A DNA stretch of 64,000 bases. Source: Nematopogon swammerdamellus. Its lineage: Eukaryota; Arthropoda; Insecta; Lepidoptera; Adelidae. Below are positions 54,301 through 60,005 of the stretch, piece by piece. Location: contig OX336337.1 in the NCBI GenBank assembly GCA_946902875.1, positions 1,240,001-1,304,000 on the forward strand, written 5' to 3'. The notes under the pieces were generated by a model. That model saw only the letters and a list, made by a program, of their open reading frames with translations. It searched no databases and was not told where the DNA came from. How positions within the stretch are numbered: the first letter of the stretch is position 1; every line of letters starts with the position of its first letter. The position numbers and the translations under genes were made by a program.

Positions 54301-56969
54301 TATTAGTATTGGATGGAACTTTGGAACTATTTGCTGCTTTTCCAGCTTCGAGTCTGTTCGTTCCGAGAAGGTTTGTCACGACTCGAACATCAGCATTAAT
54401 AATCAGCATCGATCAATGCGGATGCTGATGCGATGCTGATGTTGAAAATGATGCTGAAGTTGCGCGGATGCTGATGCTGATGCTGATGTTCGCAACTACC
54501 CTGATCAGTACTATGCTTTATGCCCGGTTCACACGAGCTTAGTATGATTATGATTTATAGTATGAGAGTTAGGGCCCCTGAGCCCCGTTGTCACTGCGAC
54601 CCAGGAAGATCTATCGTGATCTCTCAAAAGTTAAGAGCTCAAAAGGTATAGATATCATTGTAGGAAATTTTCTAACGATTACAACCATGTAAAATTTTAT
54701 ATAAGTGATTAAATATATATATATATATATTTTTTTTAAATTCTCTTGCTTAACGAGTTGCGGCCGTAAAAATCTGCAAAATTTTACCGATTCGGAGTCG
54801 CTCAAAGCTCGAAACCTGAGCGTTTAAAAAAAAGGTGACGCCATCCTTACGGATTTGCAGTGCTTCTAGATCGCAGGGAACTCCAGGCTCACACACCAGT
54901 CGCACGGTTTCATGCTGGATTGGGTCTATAGGCGCAAGCTGGTATGTAGCACTCCAAGCACTAGCGGTCTGCAGACACCCCGGTCGACTTGTGGCTTTCA
55001 TGGAAGAAATAGGCTGGCGGGGGTAGCTGGAGATGGCGGGGTTTTGTACAAAGGTCTCCAACCAAGCGGGATTAGTTTGCAGGCCCTGAGCCAACCCCTA
55101 ACCAAACCAACCACCAACAGCACTCCAAGCAGGACTTATGAATAAGCAAAACTTTTGTTTACTTCAGCTATCCAATCGAATGATCACGGACATCCCCCTG
55201 GAGGTCTTTGGGCCGTGGCAGGTGCAGGACTACGAACCCCCGACCGCTGAGAACGGCGAGGTACCTCGCAATGCATACGGCAATGTGGAACTGTTCAAGG
55301 ACTGCATGCTGCCCAAGGGGACTGTTCATATCAAACGTAAGTTTAATATATTCAGCTGTAGGAGTGGATTGGTTAAAGTATGACTAGAGCTGAAATCTTT
55401 CTATGAGGGTTCCAGGGCTTTCGTCAGGATAAACGGGGCTTACACCGACTGGTTTGACATCTCTAGAGGGGTCAGACAGGGGTGTGTGGTGTCACCTTGA
55501 CTGTTCAATCTATTCATGCACATCTGCTTGGCTGATCTGAAACAATATGATTGTGGATTAAGAATGGATGAGTTGGTTGTAAAATGCTTCTTGTACGCCG
55601 ACAATCTAGTGATACTTGTGTTGTTGGTGGATCAGTTGCAGGACATGGTAACTGTTATTATGGTTGAAGCAGTTAAAAGGAGGGGATGAAAGTGAATGTT
55701 AACAAGACAAAAAAATGGTAATGGAAAGGAATTAAATAGTGTCTGAATAGGATGGAGCAAGTGAACAAATTCGTATATTATATACGAATATATATTTGAA
55801 ATTTTTCGGGAAAATGTGGAACTCACTCCATGCCCATATATTTCCTCCCAAGTACAGCCTGGGGTTTTCCAAAAGGGGTGTGAAAAGACTCCTGACCGGC
55901 CGGCATGGCATTCGCAGTCCCTGTGCAGCACAGAATGTCCATGGGCATTGTTAGACACTTATTTGTAGGTGAAACGATGCCACTTGTCGATGTCCATAAA
56001 AAATATATGTATATCTGGGGTATATGTATATCTGGGGAATATGTTCACGCGGGATGGAAAATGTGTGATGGAGATGTGGAAAAGAGAATGAAAGCTGGCA
56101 ATCGAGTGAATGGGGCGTTATGAGCAGCCAAAGTATGTCCACTTAGGCACGTTTGGCTATCCATGGTGCAGTGCTGGCCCCTACACTGATGTACGGGAGT
56201 GAAAGTTGGGCATGGCAGACGAAGCATGAAAGCAGGATAAATGCTGTGTAAATGCGCTAGTTGAGGAGTATGTGTGGAGTTACAATGAAAGATAGATTGA
56301 GAAATAGTGTAGTGTGAAAGGGAGAAATAGTGTGTTGTGGTCTGAATGAAGATATATAAGTGACAAGGATTGAGAAAGGAATGCTTTGGTGGTTCATTCA
56401 TTTTGGAAGAATAGACGATGGAGACTCACGAAAGCAATTTTTGGAGGGAATGTGTACGGGAAAGTGGGGAAGGTTCGCCTTAGTTAGATGCACGTACCTA
56501 GACCAGATCGGGCATGTGCTCAAAAAGGGTCAAGTGCGTAGTACCGACGAGCATGTATTAAGAAAATTATGATAGTGGAAGAATCACGCTCATTGTGCGG
56601 AGGTGGAATCACATCAAACAGCTCCTCCGAGTACTCCCAAAGGAATAAGCGATAGAACACACTTAGGGTGCCGACATTCTTACGAAGTTACAGTGGTTCG
56701 ACGATAGAAACTTATCTAAAAATCTGAAACATCATTCCGTGATTAGGTGCTTCGAAAATCCTAAAACCCGGCCAAAACTGTAGCGAAATTAATAAAACAC
56801 CTTTCTGTTTTCAGTTCCCGGTCTGAACAAGGTGGCGAAGAAGCTGAACATCGACTGTGCGCCCGCAATGACCGGCTTCGACTTCCACGGGGGTTGGACT
56901 CACCCCGTGTTCGACGGCTTCGTCGTCTGCTCTGAGTTCGAACAGCTCATCACCGACGCTTGGGTCAAG
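30002..56969 (+). CDS. XPC: XPC/Rad4 DNA damage-recognition protein, nine exons, 3' end outside window
   Basis: XPC binds helix-distorting lesions in the nucleus and starts global-genome nucleotide excision repair with RAD23 and TFIIH. The coding exons are 30002-30374, 31584-31711, 36878-37124, 37564-39528, 39908-40173, 51614-51855, 53752-53977, 55168-55336 and 56815-56969. Every intron is GT-AG and every phase matches, giving 3771 nt or 1257 codons. Seen in order: acidic N-terminus; acidic linker; first half of the transglutaminase-like domain (about residues 298-426, [14 protein letters not shown]); a long charged disordered insert; second half of that domain ([10 protein letters not shown]); BHD1 ([19 protein letters not shown]); BHD2 ([12 protein letters not shown]); BHD3 ([13 protein letters not shown]). 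The blocks match the human and fly family from memory of its conserved motifs. The C-terminal TFIIH/centrin-binding tail is missing, so at least one exon lies beyond 56969. Weak points are the exon 1 donor (GTCTGT) and the exon 9 donor (GTTATT). Confidence 0.93.
30691..31093 (-). mobile_element. tRNA-headed SINE, full length, in XPC intron 1
   Basis: The minus strand runs from the head (box A and box B near 31085-31025) through CTGCTGCTTCACCGTTCGG, CTGTAGGTCCCTTACC, GTACCACCGTACTGG and TAGCCAGCAATCGAGGG to CATACCGGATTA and the poly-A (T-run at 30691-30700). This is the best reference copy of the family, about 400 bp. Confidence 0.9.
31386..31498 (+). mobile_element. tRNA-type SINE 3' fragment in XPC intron 1
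   Basis: From GAAGTCTCCGTTATGGCACC to CATACCGGATTACATAAA, ending in an A-rich tail. Only the last 110 bp. Confidence 0.8.
31584..31711 (+). CDS. XPC: XPC exon 2
   Basis: The acceptor is TTTCAG at 31578-31583 and the donor is GTAATT at 31712. The exon is 128 nt (phase 1 in, phase 0 out), residues 125-167, with an acidic/Ser-Thr composition ([14 protein letters not shown]). The other two frames give a less plausible low-complexity product or a stop. Confidence 0.75.
31729..31888 (-). mobile_element. 5S-type SINE tail fragment in XPC intron 2
   Basis: The tail begins 17 bp after the exon 2 donor, T-run first (minus orientation), and covers the block up to GCTATGTAAATAGTTTGTG. It is cut off where the LINE at 31889 begins. 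Confidence 0.8.
31889..33955 (+). pseudogene. LOA/I-like LINE, truncated and frameshifted, in XPC intron 2
   Basis: In order: endonuclease part with [19 protein letters not shown] and [19 protein letters not shown] (31889-32190); then, after frame changes, the reverse transcriptase with [60 protein letters not shown] and GYSDDIVTI (32662-33600, two frames); then [17 protein letters not shown] and [18 protein letters not shown] (33613-33955). Motif style is that of the LOA/I group. Several stops and shifts are present, and both ends and the RNase H region are missing. Confidence 0.8.
33956..35381. other. Gene-free intron 2 sequence
   Basis: No repeat with clear ends. A short inverted pair (CTGCCAAGC at 34462 and GCTTGGCAG at 34529) and a local GC-rich stretch (34590-34730) are the only structure seen. 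Confidence 0.5.
35390..36750. mobile_element. hAT element with GTTAA subterminal repeats carrying a retroelement-type domain
   Basis: The ends CATAGCTGGGTGCGTTA and, inverted, CAAAGGTGGGCACCGTTA are homologous. They are flanked by a perfect 8-bp duplication GTGCTGGC (35382-35389 and 36751-36758). Both inner flanks are packed with CGTTAA/TTAACG words, typical transposase-binding arrays. No hAT transposase is present. The centre holds a + strand open frame of about 180 codons (35991-36529) related to a domain found C-terminal to some reverse transcriptases. Confidence 0.88.
35991..36529 (+). CDS. Retroelement-associated C-terminal domain, captured in hAT
   Basis: The continuous frame starts [19 protein letters not shown], goes on to [70 protein letters not shown] and [17 protein letters not shown], and stops at TAA. 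There is a conserved HG-x2-C start, a PDG-x5-PW block and a WD-x-T-C-x-D-T motif. I recall this arrangement downstream of reverse transcriptases in many invertebrate proteins. It may be a nuclease-like fold (PDG plus D-x-T), but that is a guess. There is no stop over 539 nt and no ATG before 36140. Confidence 0.55.
36878..37124 (+). CDS. XPC: XPC exon 3
   Basis: The acceptor TTTCCAG ends at 36877 and the donor is GTATTG at 37125. Residues 168-249. It contains a predicted helical stretch, then [17 protein letters not shown] and the acidic EMEDFEEVK motif. That motif corresponds to the conserved acidic W/F-EEVE segment just upstream of the transglutaminase-like domain in XPC. Confidence 0.88.
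37564..39528 (+). CDS. XPC: XPC exon 4: transglutaminase-like domain, first half, and disordered insert
   Basis: At 1965 nt this is the largest exon, residues 250-904. The acceptor is at 37561-37563 and the donor at 39529 (ACAG|GTATTT). The first third is the Rad4 transglutaminase-like fold ([18 protein letters not shown] to [14 protein letters not shown]). The catalytic triad of true transglutaminases is not expected in this family. The rest, about residues 430-900, is Lys/Glu/Ser/Thr-rich and almost free of hydrophobic blocks, as in other animal XPC proteins. It has DSDNE and many RKS-type stretches, probably modification and partner-binding sites. The upstream open frame from 37494 is intronic. 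Confidence 0.95.
39908..40173 (+). CDS. XPC: XPC exon 5
   Basis: The acceptor CTTTCAG ends at 39907 and the donor is a strong GTGAGT at 40174. Residues 905-993. The end of the disordered insert ([13 protein letters not shown]) leads into the second half of the transglutaminase-like domain ([20 protein letters not shown]). Human XPC has the equivalent W-x-C/I-V/I-D strand here. It joins exon 6 without a gap, across an 11.4-kb intron. Confidence 0.93.
40174..40584. other. Start of XPC intron 5, 5' flank of the CR1 LINE
   Basis: Intron sequence without a gene. The 5' end of the CR1 element probably lies in the A-rich 40470-40584 stretch, but no duplication defines it. Confidence 0.5.
40585..41313 (+). 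CDS. CR1-clade LINE ORF1 protein
   Basis: An intact 242-codon frame. Cys pairs within the first 60 residues (CNKCKK, CDSCK, LCSEC, CPEC) form a PHD/zinc-ribbon-like finger, as in many CR1 ORF1 proteins. A coiled-coil follows ([20 protein letters not shown]), then an RNA-binding-type fold region ([12 protein letters not shown] to KIVKIAKK). Such proteins bind the element RNA in the ribonucleoprotein particle. The stop overlaps the ORF2 start as TAATG (41311-41315). Confidence 0.85.
   Translation: MNQSPNSQKCNKCKKLINDKKPGVKCDSCKIILCSECAGLSATECRVLDLKTNRVLIFMCPECRDNLKQLPTLINVIVELKEEIRLLKRSQEHTDMERTIAEWQERKSRAKNVILFGVPESTSSSVEQRKKEDSDGVARVLAAVPDCERPVAVVRLGKPQPGQSASRPLKLIMSGKQKAIHILKNKSKLPATASVKSDLTLCQRDHLKKLREELVERNGKGEADITIKYVNNCPKIVKIAKK
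41759..42212 (-). repeat. BEL/Pao 3' LTR
   Basis: 454 bp, ending in TG/CA dinucleotides. By eye it is identical over its full length to 47959-48412. Open frames within it on both strands are compositional. Confidence 0.95.
42388..47526 (-). CDS. BEL/Pao Gag-Pol polyprotein, intact
   Basis: One uninterrupted frame. I prefer the ATG at 47526 ([10 protein letters not shown], 1712 codons) over the in-frame ATG at 47607, which would add a Cys-rich 27-residue leader. In order, with residues counted from 47607: Gag with a DUF1759-type region from about 148 ([13 protein letters not shown]), two zinc-knuckle-like Cys/His clusters ([29 protein letters not shown]), aspartic protease about 481 ([11 protein letters not shown]), reverse transcriptase with catalytic FVDDIVSG about 887, RNase H ([16 protein letters not shown]), integrase zinc finger about 1370-1410 (HHCC), integrase core Asp-Asp-Glu about 1436, 1506 and 1556 ([28 protein letters not shown]), and a C-terminal DUF5641-type domain. 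No envelope gene. Confidence 0.95.
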   Translation of the reverse strand: MESRTLQSSRMQRRLVLKSLQAIYKLATDISESRDESRVSQFKARFRDIEKLRLDFENSHMFIASSSDEKADSSRLDAEYDEFFEMFYSVQVLHTDICGTAAAESVVDNKNSAPVRGQTKFQLPKIELTRYSGVITEWTNFISVFNSLVHNNDCLNGVQKMHYLFSTLDKEPLNLVRHLPICEDNYTVAYQLLTDRYENKRLIADMHLDAILSLQHFSEINQNCLRKFVNTLKENTQALNALKFSVDSWSFILLHIISRKLPTSLRSMFELDHDSSEIPTFSELLIFLENQLRVLENVSSSVKPSSASKGRPGGTSKCFTSSTEGCPCCGSNHPVYHCDKFNSMTPEQRKACVMEHKLCFNCLRPHSVAKCTSKFSCQVCRGRHHTKIHIPTSSSNLTCEPTCEGEAAVSTFSSTVQSHTFSGVHVNSTVLLATALVNIGDIDGQYHCVRALLDSGSQVSVITENIAQKLRLRRSTSGTIIGLGTSSALRTNGSVLCTIKPCSVGSQSTLTTNALILKRVVNNMPSVRVAAQVHEACRNIMLADPKFAISSPIDLLIGADLYDQIFDGRMFKLGDGMPTAYSTVFGWVLLGRAPIASPRREPVTSLACTLNLDLALNKFWESEEPPHSEIHDPENVQCEKHFVETHSRDETGRFVVRLPFKSGRKQLGGTHAIALKRFHLLERKLARDPKLKDLYVAFMRDYLDAGHMRPVSSREGVDRYHIPHHGVLKESSSTTKLRAVFDASMPSTSGISLNHVLIPGPKLQQNIEDIILRFRVHAVVFTSDVKQMYRQVRMHEEDCKYQTIFWRESPNSPVQQYELTTVTYGVSSAAYLAMRVIHELAVINELEHPAASRVLKEDIFVDDIVSGSNSVESAKHLQEEVVAVLQQGGFQLRKWSSNHPKLLDHLPPDHCETPLRFEEAGDNIFKILGLEWSARSDKFLYQVSKIGNANTKRGILSNIARLYDPCGYLTPMTFFAKAFMQNLWLLELAWDETLPIEFLQKWNSFVANFQSLNRVRINRHILSEHTEGCELHGFSDASERGYAAVVYLRGRDIHGEVSVHLVMAKSRVAPLKQKLTIPRLELCGAVLVARLLDHVVRVLSSRMQVGAVTAWCDSSIVLTWLRTSAHKLQTYEANRVSQAQGLLSPDSWRYVPSSLNAADCASRGLYPQELVDHPLWWAPPWLAEAPEAWPADCMAVSVESLPGLRIPPVTSMTTVEDFSFVTKFSALYNLQLVLGWCLRFAHNARHPNDKHQGPLSVRELDIALLVTIKTVQNVEFADTISALHANKQIKSNLLRLNPFLDAQGILRVGGRLTRSSLAYDAKHPIVLPRAHHLTHLIIDHHHQVHLHCGATALMAILQRRFWILSARRSIRLRIFKCLRCFRLKAKPIEPFMGDLPANRIHRSRPFQRSGADFAGPFTIKASKLRGAKTQKAYLCVFVCFATKAVHLEVVSDLTTDAFLASFSRMVSRRGIVTDIFTDCGTNFQGARRYLDEVTEFLMNPGTQGKLHDALRKLQVCWHMNPPQAPHMGGLWETAVKSSKLLLKRVIGEQILTFEELTTIFTKIEAVLNSRPLCPVSSDPNDLDVLTPGHFLIGEPLVGLPEYDFDHTPVNRLTRWQLTQQISQHFWNRWQAEYLHTLQQRPKWQKGEKNLEVGDLALLKEDNLPPLQWRLGRVTKLCPGGDGVVRVVELRTSTGTYLRPTVKVCPLPDQHAV
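47959..48412 (-). repeat. BEL/Pao 5' LTR
   Basis: 454 bp, identical by eye to the other LTR. Contains the promoter of the element by definition of the class. GC-rich in the middle (48000-48130). Confidence 0.95.
50798..50949 (+). other. CR1 LINE 3' UTR
   Basis: A-rich sequence, then a short stem (CAGCTTTAAGCTG) and an ATAATAATA microsatellite end. CR1 elements typically end in short 3' microsatellites instead of long poly-A. Confidence 0.7.
50985..51330 (+). pseudogene. Non-LTR retrotransposon C-terminal tail, copy 1
   Basis: The frame [20 protein letters not shown], then [20 protein letters not shown], ends at a stop near 51179. A 3' UTR follows with AATTTTAGGTTTTAATTAAA and an ATAATAATA end. 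I recall this motif as the C-terminal end of reverse transcriptase polyproteins in many insects, but I do not assign a clade. Confidence 0.6.
51355..51560 (+). pseudogene. Non-LTR retrotransposon C-terminal tail, copy 2
   Basis: A shorter copy of the same family ([20 protein letters not shown]) in tandem, ending 54 bp before the XPC exon 6 acceptor. Tandem copies differing in length suggest two independent 5'-truncated insertions at a similar A-rich site. Confidence 0.6.
51614..51855 (+). CDS. XPC: XPC exon 6
   Basis: The acceptor ATCGCAG ends at 51613 and the donor GTGAGT is at 51856 (phase 2). Residues 994-1073, with [20 protein letters not shown] and [10 protein letters not shown], the end of the transglutaminase-like domain and the linker to BHD1. 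The exon is strikingly GC-rich (runs of GCG/CGC codons), unlike exons 1-5. Confidence 0.96.
51856..52244. other. XPC intron 6, featureless part
   Basis: No gene or repeat was recognised. Confidence 0.5.
52245..52440 (-). repeat. Dispersed repeat with GACA/GACG microsatellite, reversed copy
   Basis: Minus-strand homologue of 13122-13365: GGTTCAAGAGATACAGC, a CTGTCTGT tetramer run on the + strand, and GGTTCCGTATCCAGTACGGG. Confidence 0.75.
52890..53185 (+). pseudogene. LINE C-terminal fragment in XPC intron 6
   Basis: [19 protein letters not shown] and [20 protein letters not shown] followed by the 3' UTR (GCTTCGACCTCGGGCAGAGC). Homologous to the reversed fragment at 24085-24345. Confidence 0.7.
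53329..53726 (-). mobile_element. tRNA-headed SINE, full length, in XPC intron 6
   Basis: Full minus-strand copy from the head at 53726 to the T-run at 53329, with a small central deletion. Its head ends only 25 bp from the exon 7 acceptor, so it supplies part of the sequence upstream of that splice site. Confidence 0.9.
53752..53977 (+). CDS. XPC: XPC exon 7: BHD1
   Basis: The acceptor ATTGCAG ends at 53751, 26 bp after a SINE, and the donor is GTGAGA at 53978. Residues 1074-1149 form beta-hairpin domain 1 ([43 protein letters not shown]), which contacts undamaged duplex DNA in the Rad4/XPC family. GC-rich, like exon 6. Confidence 0.97.
54023..54503. mobile_element. hAT-like element with GATGCT subterminal repeats, XPC intron 7
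   Basis: Flanked by a perfect 8-bp duplication ATCAGTAC (54015-54022 and 54504-54511). The ends TAGAGTTGTTGC and inverted CAGGGTAGTTGC match at 9 of 12 positions. Dense GATGCTGAT words lie just inside both ends (54033-54120 and 54415-54490). 481 bp, no coding capacity. Confidence 0.75.
54840..55095 (-). pseudogene. LINE fragment plus dispersed repeat in XPC intron 7
   Basis: Minus strand [19 protein letters not shown] matches YQLAPLDSIQRRAVRLVGD of the LINE at 62544. The adjoining 54960-55090 matches 22190-22326 in inverted orientation. Confidence 0.7.
55168..55336 (+). CDS. XPC: XPC exon 8: BHD2/BHD3
   Basis: The acceptor TACTTCAG ends at 55167 and the donor is a consensus GTAAGT at 55337. 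Residues 1150-1205 contain [19 protein letters not shown] and [12 protein letters not shown], the BHD2 strand and the start of BHD3. These two domains insert at the lesion in known structures of the family. Confidence 0.97.
55385..56585 (+). pseudogene. RTE-type LINE, second copy, in XPC intron 8
   Basis: The parts are 55385-55785 ([39 protein letters not shown]) and 56012-56585 (thumb and C-terminal blocks as in the first copy). The catalytic site reads YADN, so the second Asp is lost, and there are frameshifts and stops. It shows the uninterrupted sequence for both insertion points of the copy at 127-1800. Confidence 0.8.
55786..56011 (+). mobile_element. LINE 3' tail inserted in the RTE copy
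   Basis: ATATTTCCTCCCAAGTACAG, CCGGCCGGCATGGCATTCGC and ATGTCCATGGGCATTGTTAG match the 3' UTR of the LINE at 63340-63500. A duplicated GTATAT-type word flanks it. Only the last about 200 bp. Confidence 0.75.
56586..56715 (-). pseudogene. LINE fragment, minus strand, uninterrupted reference for the 62.7-kb insertion
   Basis: The minus strand reads [11 protein letters not shown], then [13 protein letters not shown] without a gap. In the large LINE the same point is split between 62697 and 63185. Confidence 0.75.
56815..56969 (+). CDS. XPC: XPC exon 9: BHD3
   Basis: The acceptor TTTTCAG ends at 56814 and the probable donor is GTTATT at 56970. Residues 1206-1257 contain [20 protein letters not shown] and [19 protein letters not shown], the BHD3 core and its invariant F-x-x-x-G segment. 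The open frame continues 42 codons past the donor to a stop at 57095. That extension has no resemblance to the basic XPC tail, so I read it as intron. Confidence 0.93.
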
Positions 56970-57321
56970 GTTATTATTCTCGACACCGTCCTAAAAGGCT
57001 GGCAAGATTGCCGCTTTGCAGATTCTATTCTCCTAGACAAAAGATCACATGACTCAGTGCACACGTTCAGCTGCTGTAGAAACATGTCTGAGTAGACTAC
57101 TTTTATCATAGTACCGGATAAAATATCAAAATGTAATGGTCATTATAGTTTCAGTACAAGTTCAGTAGTTCAGCCGGTCCATGGCCCACTCTCCAGTCCT
57201 TATTCTGTGGTGAAACCTATGGCGTCTTGGTTTTCGACAAACATATTTCATTATATCTTGTGGCCCAAGGGTTGAGTCGCGAAGTGGTGGTGTGGTATTC
57301 TAAAGCCTCACATTCACTACA

Positions 57322-57425
57322 CGAGCCCCGTGCCGAGCCCCGCGCCGAGCCTCGTGCTGAGCCCCACGCCTCGCCGCGTTGAGCCCCTCGCCCTGCGCCG
57401 CACCGAGCCCCGCGCCGTACAAATA
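57322..57425. repeat. GAGCCCCGCGCC minisatellite
   Basis: Imperfect 10-13 bp units of GAGCCCCGCGCC / GAGCCTCGTGCT over about 100 bp in XPC intron 9 (or beyond). Confidence 0.8.
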
Positions 57426-57429
57426 CTTG

Positions 57430-57866
57430 CACATATTCACAAAACGGAAAGCGCTGAGCCAACAACTCAGAAAACTTTACTGGCTGATGAGCCGTAAATC
57501 TCAACTCTCCATGGAAAACAAATTGTTGCTGTACAAATGTATCCTCAAACCTATTTGCTACGGTGCTACGGTATTCAACTATGGGGCACTGCGGCCAATT
57601 GAAACCTCGAAATCCTACAACGGTTTCAATCAAAAACCCTTCGCATGGTTGTTGACGCACCTTGGTATGTCACCAATAATCAGCTGCATCGGGACCTTGA
57701 GATTCCAACGGTAAAGAAGGAAGCGAAAGCCAGAACTGAGGCATACAAAAAAAGAGTCGAAAGGCACCCAAACAAGCTGGCAACCGAGTTGATGGCTTCT
57801 AGGAAAGTCTTCAACAGATTGAAAAGAAGAGCACCTCAAGATCTCATCACAGAGTGTAATGACTGA
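57430..57866 (+). pseudogene. Jockey-clade LINE C-terminal fragment
   Basis: QLRKLYWLMSRKSQLSMENK, LLYKCILKPICYGATVF, then in a second frame VVDAPWYVTNNQLHRDLEIP and RHPNKLATELM, RLKRRAPQDL and a stop. These are the jockey-type C-terminal blocks. One frameshift at about 57640; the catalytic part is absent. Confidence 0.8.
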
Positions 57867-59221
57867 GAATAAAGTATATAGTCCAGGAAACGAGGAAATT
57901 CGTTGTATGGGCTCTTCGGACTAATTCCTCTGTCGCTGAAACTTTGCAGTGTGATAAAGTAGGGTTTAAAATATACATTTGACAAATTATCTAGGATTTT
58001 TGATGTTTGGAAGTTAGGTATTTATACCTAAACATGAAAATTGCTTATAACTGCTGGTGAAAAATTGCTCCGTCCGAAATTCCTTCGGTATATGATATTA
58101 TATATTAATATGATTATATATATAACATTATCTAGGAAAATTTCGATTTCGAATAGGCAGAAATTTGAAAATACCTATTTTGTATCACAACTTCTTCAGA
58201 AAAATTGCTCTGTCAATTTAAATTTTTTTGTATGTCTTAATTTATTTAAATATATCGATTTTGACAATTATCTAGGAAATTTTCCTTATCGATCACACCT
58301 TTACAGATTTTCGGCAATAATTCACTGTGAAAAATTGCTCCGTCCGAAATTCCTTCGGAATATGATATTATATATTAATAAGAGTATACATACAACATTA
58401 TCTAGGAAAATTTCGATTTCGAATAGGCAGAAATTTGAAAATACCTATTTTGTATCACAACTTCTTCAGAAAAATTTACCATATAAATGCCAAAAGGCAC
58501 CAACCCACAAATTGGTCAAAAATGAGTTAAATATACCAATCGAGAGCTAATCACCCGCTCTATTTTTTGCAGAAAAGACCCAGGCAGGCTACTTGGTATG
58601 AAACTAATAGGTTTTCTACACATTCGTCTAAGAACCATCCGCCCAATTGAGGTATATCGCAACAGCAGAAAAGACTCATGCTACTTGATACTAGCTAACT
58701 GGTCAGATTTTTTTTGCGTAAAAGATCCAAGCGAGATGGACTTTTTTTGTTTTTAATGAAGTACGTTAAAAGTATTTATCAAAACAGAGCCAAGATATCT
58801 GGTTCTTTTTGGCATTATATAATAAAAACAAACTGTATATCGCAAAGCGGAACCAATTTATGTGGTCCTTTTTGGCATTTATAATAAAAACAAACGGTAT
58901 ATTGCAAAAATGGAAACAATTTATGTGGTTGGTTTGCCTTTGGGGACCTATAGTGAGTCTTATTTCATTGATAATAAGAGTTCTTTTTCTAAAAATTAAA
59001 TCAAACATGTCTACGTTCTATGAAACAGAACGCCTAATAATAAATAAGTTCAGTTCACTACCGCGACGAATGTGTCAGTTCACGACCGCGAAGTAAAGTA
59101 AATTGCTGTTTTCGACGTGGCTCAATGTGTCTACTACGTAGTGATCGCGACATATCGTCAGAGTGTAGTTCGACGTCGTCGTCCAAGCAGGTGCCTACGC
59201 CGCGCCGCCTAACGTAACCAT
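57867..59221. repeat. Tandem duplications of 270 bp and about 63 bp, otherwise gene-free
   Basis: GTGAAAAATTGCTCCGTCCG and AATTTCGATTTCGAATAGGC recur at 58057 and 58327 (period 270 bp, about 150 bp well conserved). At 58806 and 58869 a roughly 63-bp unit (TTTTTGGCATT, AATTTATGTGG) is repeated. No gene seen; the open frame at 58041-58550 spans the duplication and has no domain. Confidence 0.75.
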
Positions 59222-59312
59222 TGAAGATAGAATAGAATAGAATAGAATAGAATAGAATAGAACAGAATAGAATAGAATAGAATAGAATAGAATAGAATAG
59301 AATAGAATAGAA
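59222..59312. repeat. (AGAAT)n microsatellite
   Basis: About 17 units of TAGAA with one A-to-C change, followed by TATTTATTGG. Confidence 0.95.
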
Positions 59313-59950
59313 TATTTATTGGTATAATAACATATACAAGTCACAAACTAACATTCACATATTTTAAAATTTTTCTATTTAGAAAATAAAATAATATCAA
59401 ACATAATAAATGAATCCTATTAAAATTATAATTATTAATAATAGAAATCCAATATAAAAGTCACACGTGCCTCCTGGGTGGTGCCAAATGAACAGCAATC
59501 AGCGTGTGGAAGATCTTCGGATCGGCTGGATTCGCCACCACACCCCGGGAGAAACAATTACACCGCCATAACAGTTCGCTGTGTTCCGGTGTACTTCCCG
59601 GGGACCCAGTAGCAGGTGGGGTTGGCTGTGGTGAGGAGTAGGCCAGTGATCCCGACGCGGATTTGCTGTTCAGAGGTGACGCATCGACACGGTTGACAGG
59701 GAGACCCGGTTAAACGGTTATTCCGCTGGCCGCCCGCCGGGTAGTACAGGGGCCCAATCGCGTCTAACCAACGTGCGAGGCTGCCCCGGTCAACCGGCGC
59801 ATAATCCCGGAGTGGTCCGTCGTGCCGGTTGGTGACCGGAGTAGGGGTTCCGTCGGCCACTTCCGGGGGGGGCCGGGGGCCCTTCCGTCTTCCGTGTCGG
59901 CGCAACACTAACCTGAGCAGTAAGCGATGAAGCTAGGATCCACGCTTTGC
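59313..59950. other. 5' flank or 5' UTR of the following LINE
   Basis: AT-rich to 59460, then GC-rich sequence (59465-59900) with no supported protein on either strand. The minus-strand frame at 59558-59908 is probably compositional. The GC-rich part probably belongs to the LINE. Confidence 0.4.
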
Positions 59951-60005
59951 CCGTGAATCACCACAGCCACCCTTTCATGCTCTTTCCCTCCCTCTTACAA
60001 AAATC

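Noticed and set aside
59558..59908. Minus-strand GC-rich frame upstream of the LINE
   Set aside because: No domain, and the + strand context is LINE 5' UTR. Treated as a shadow.
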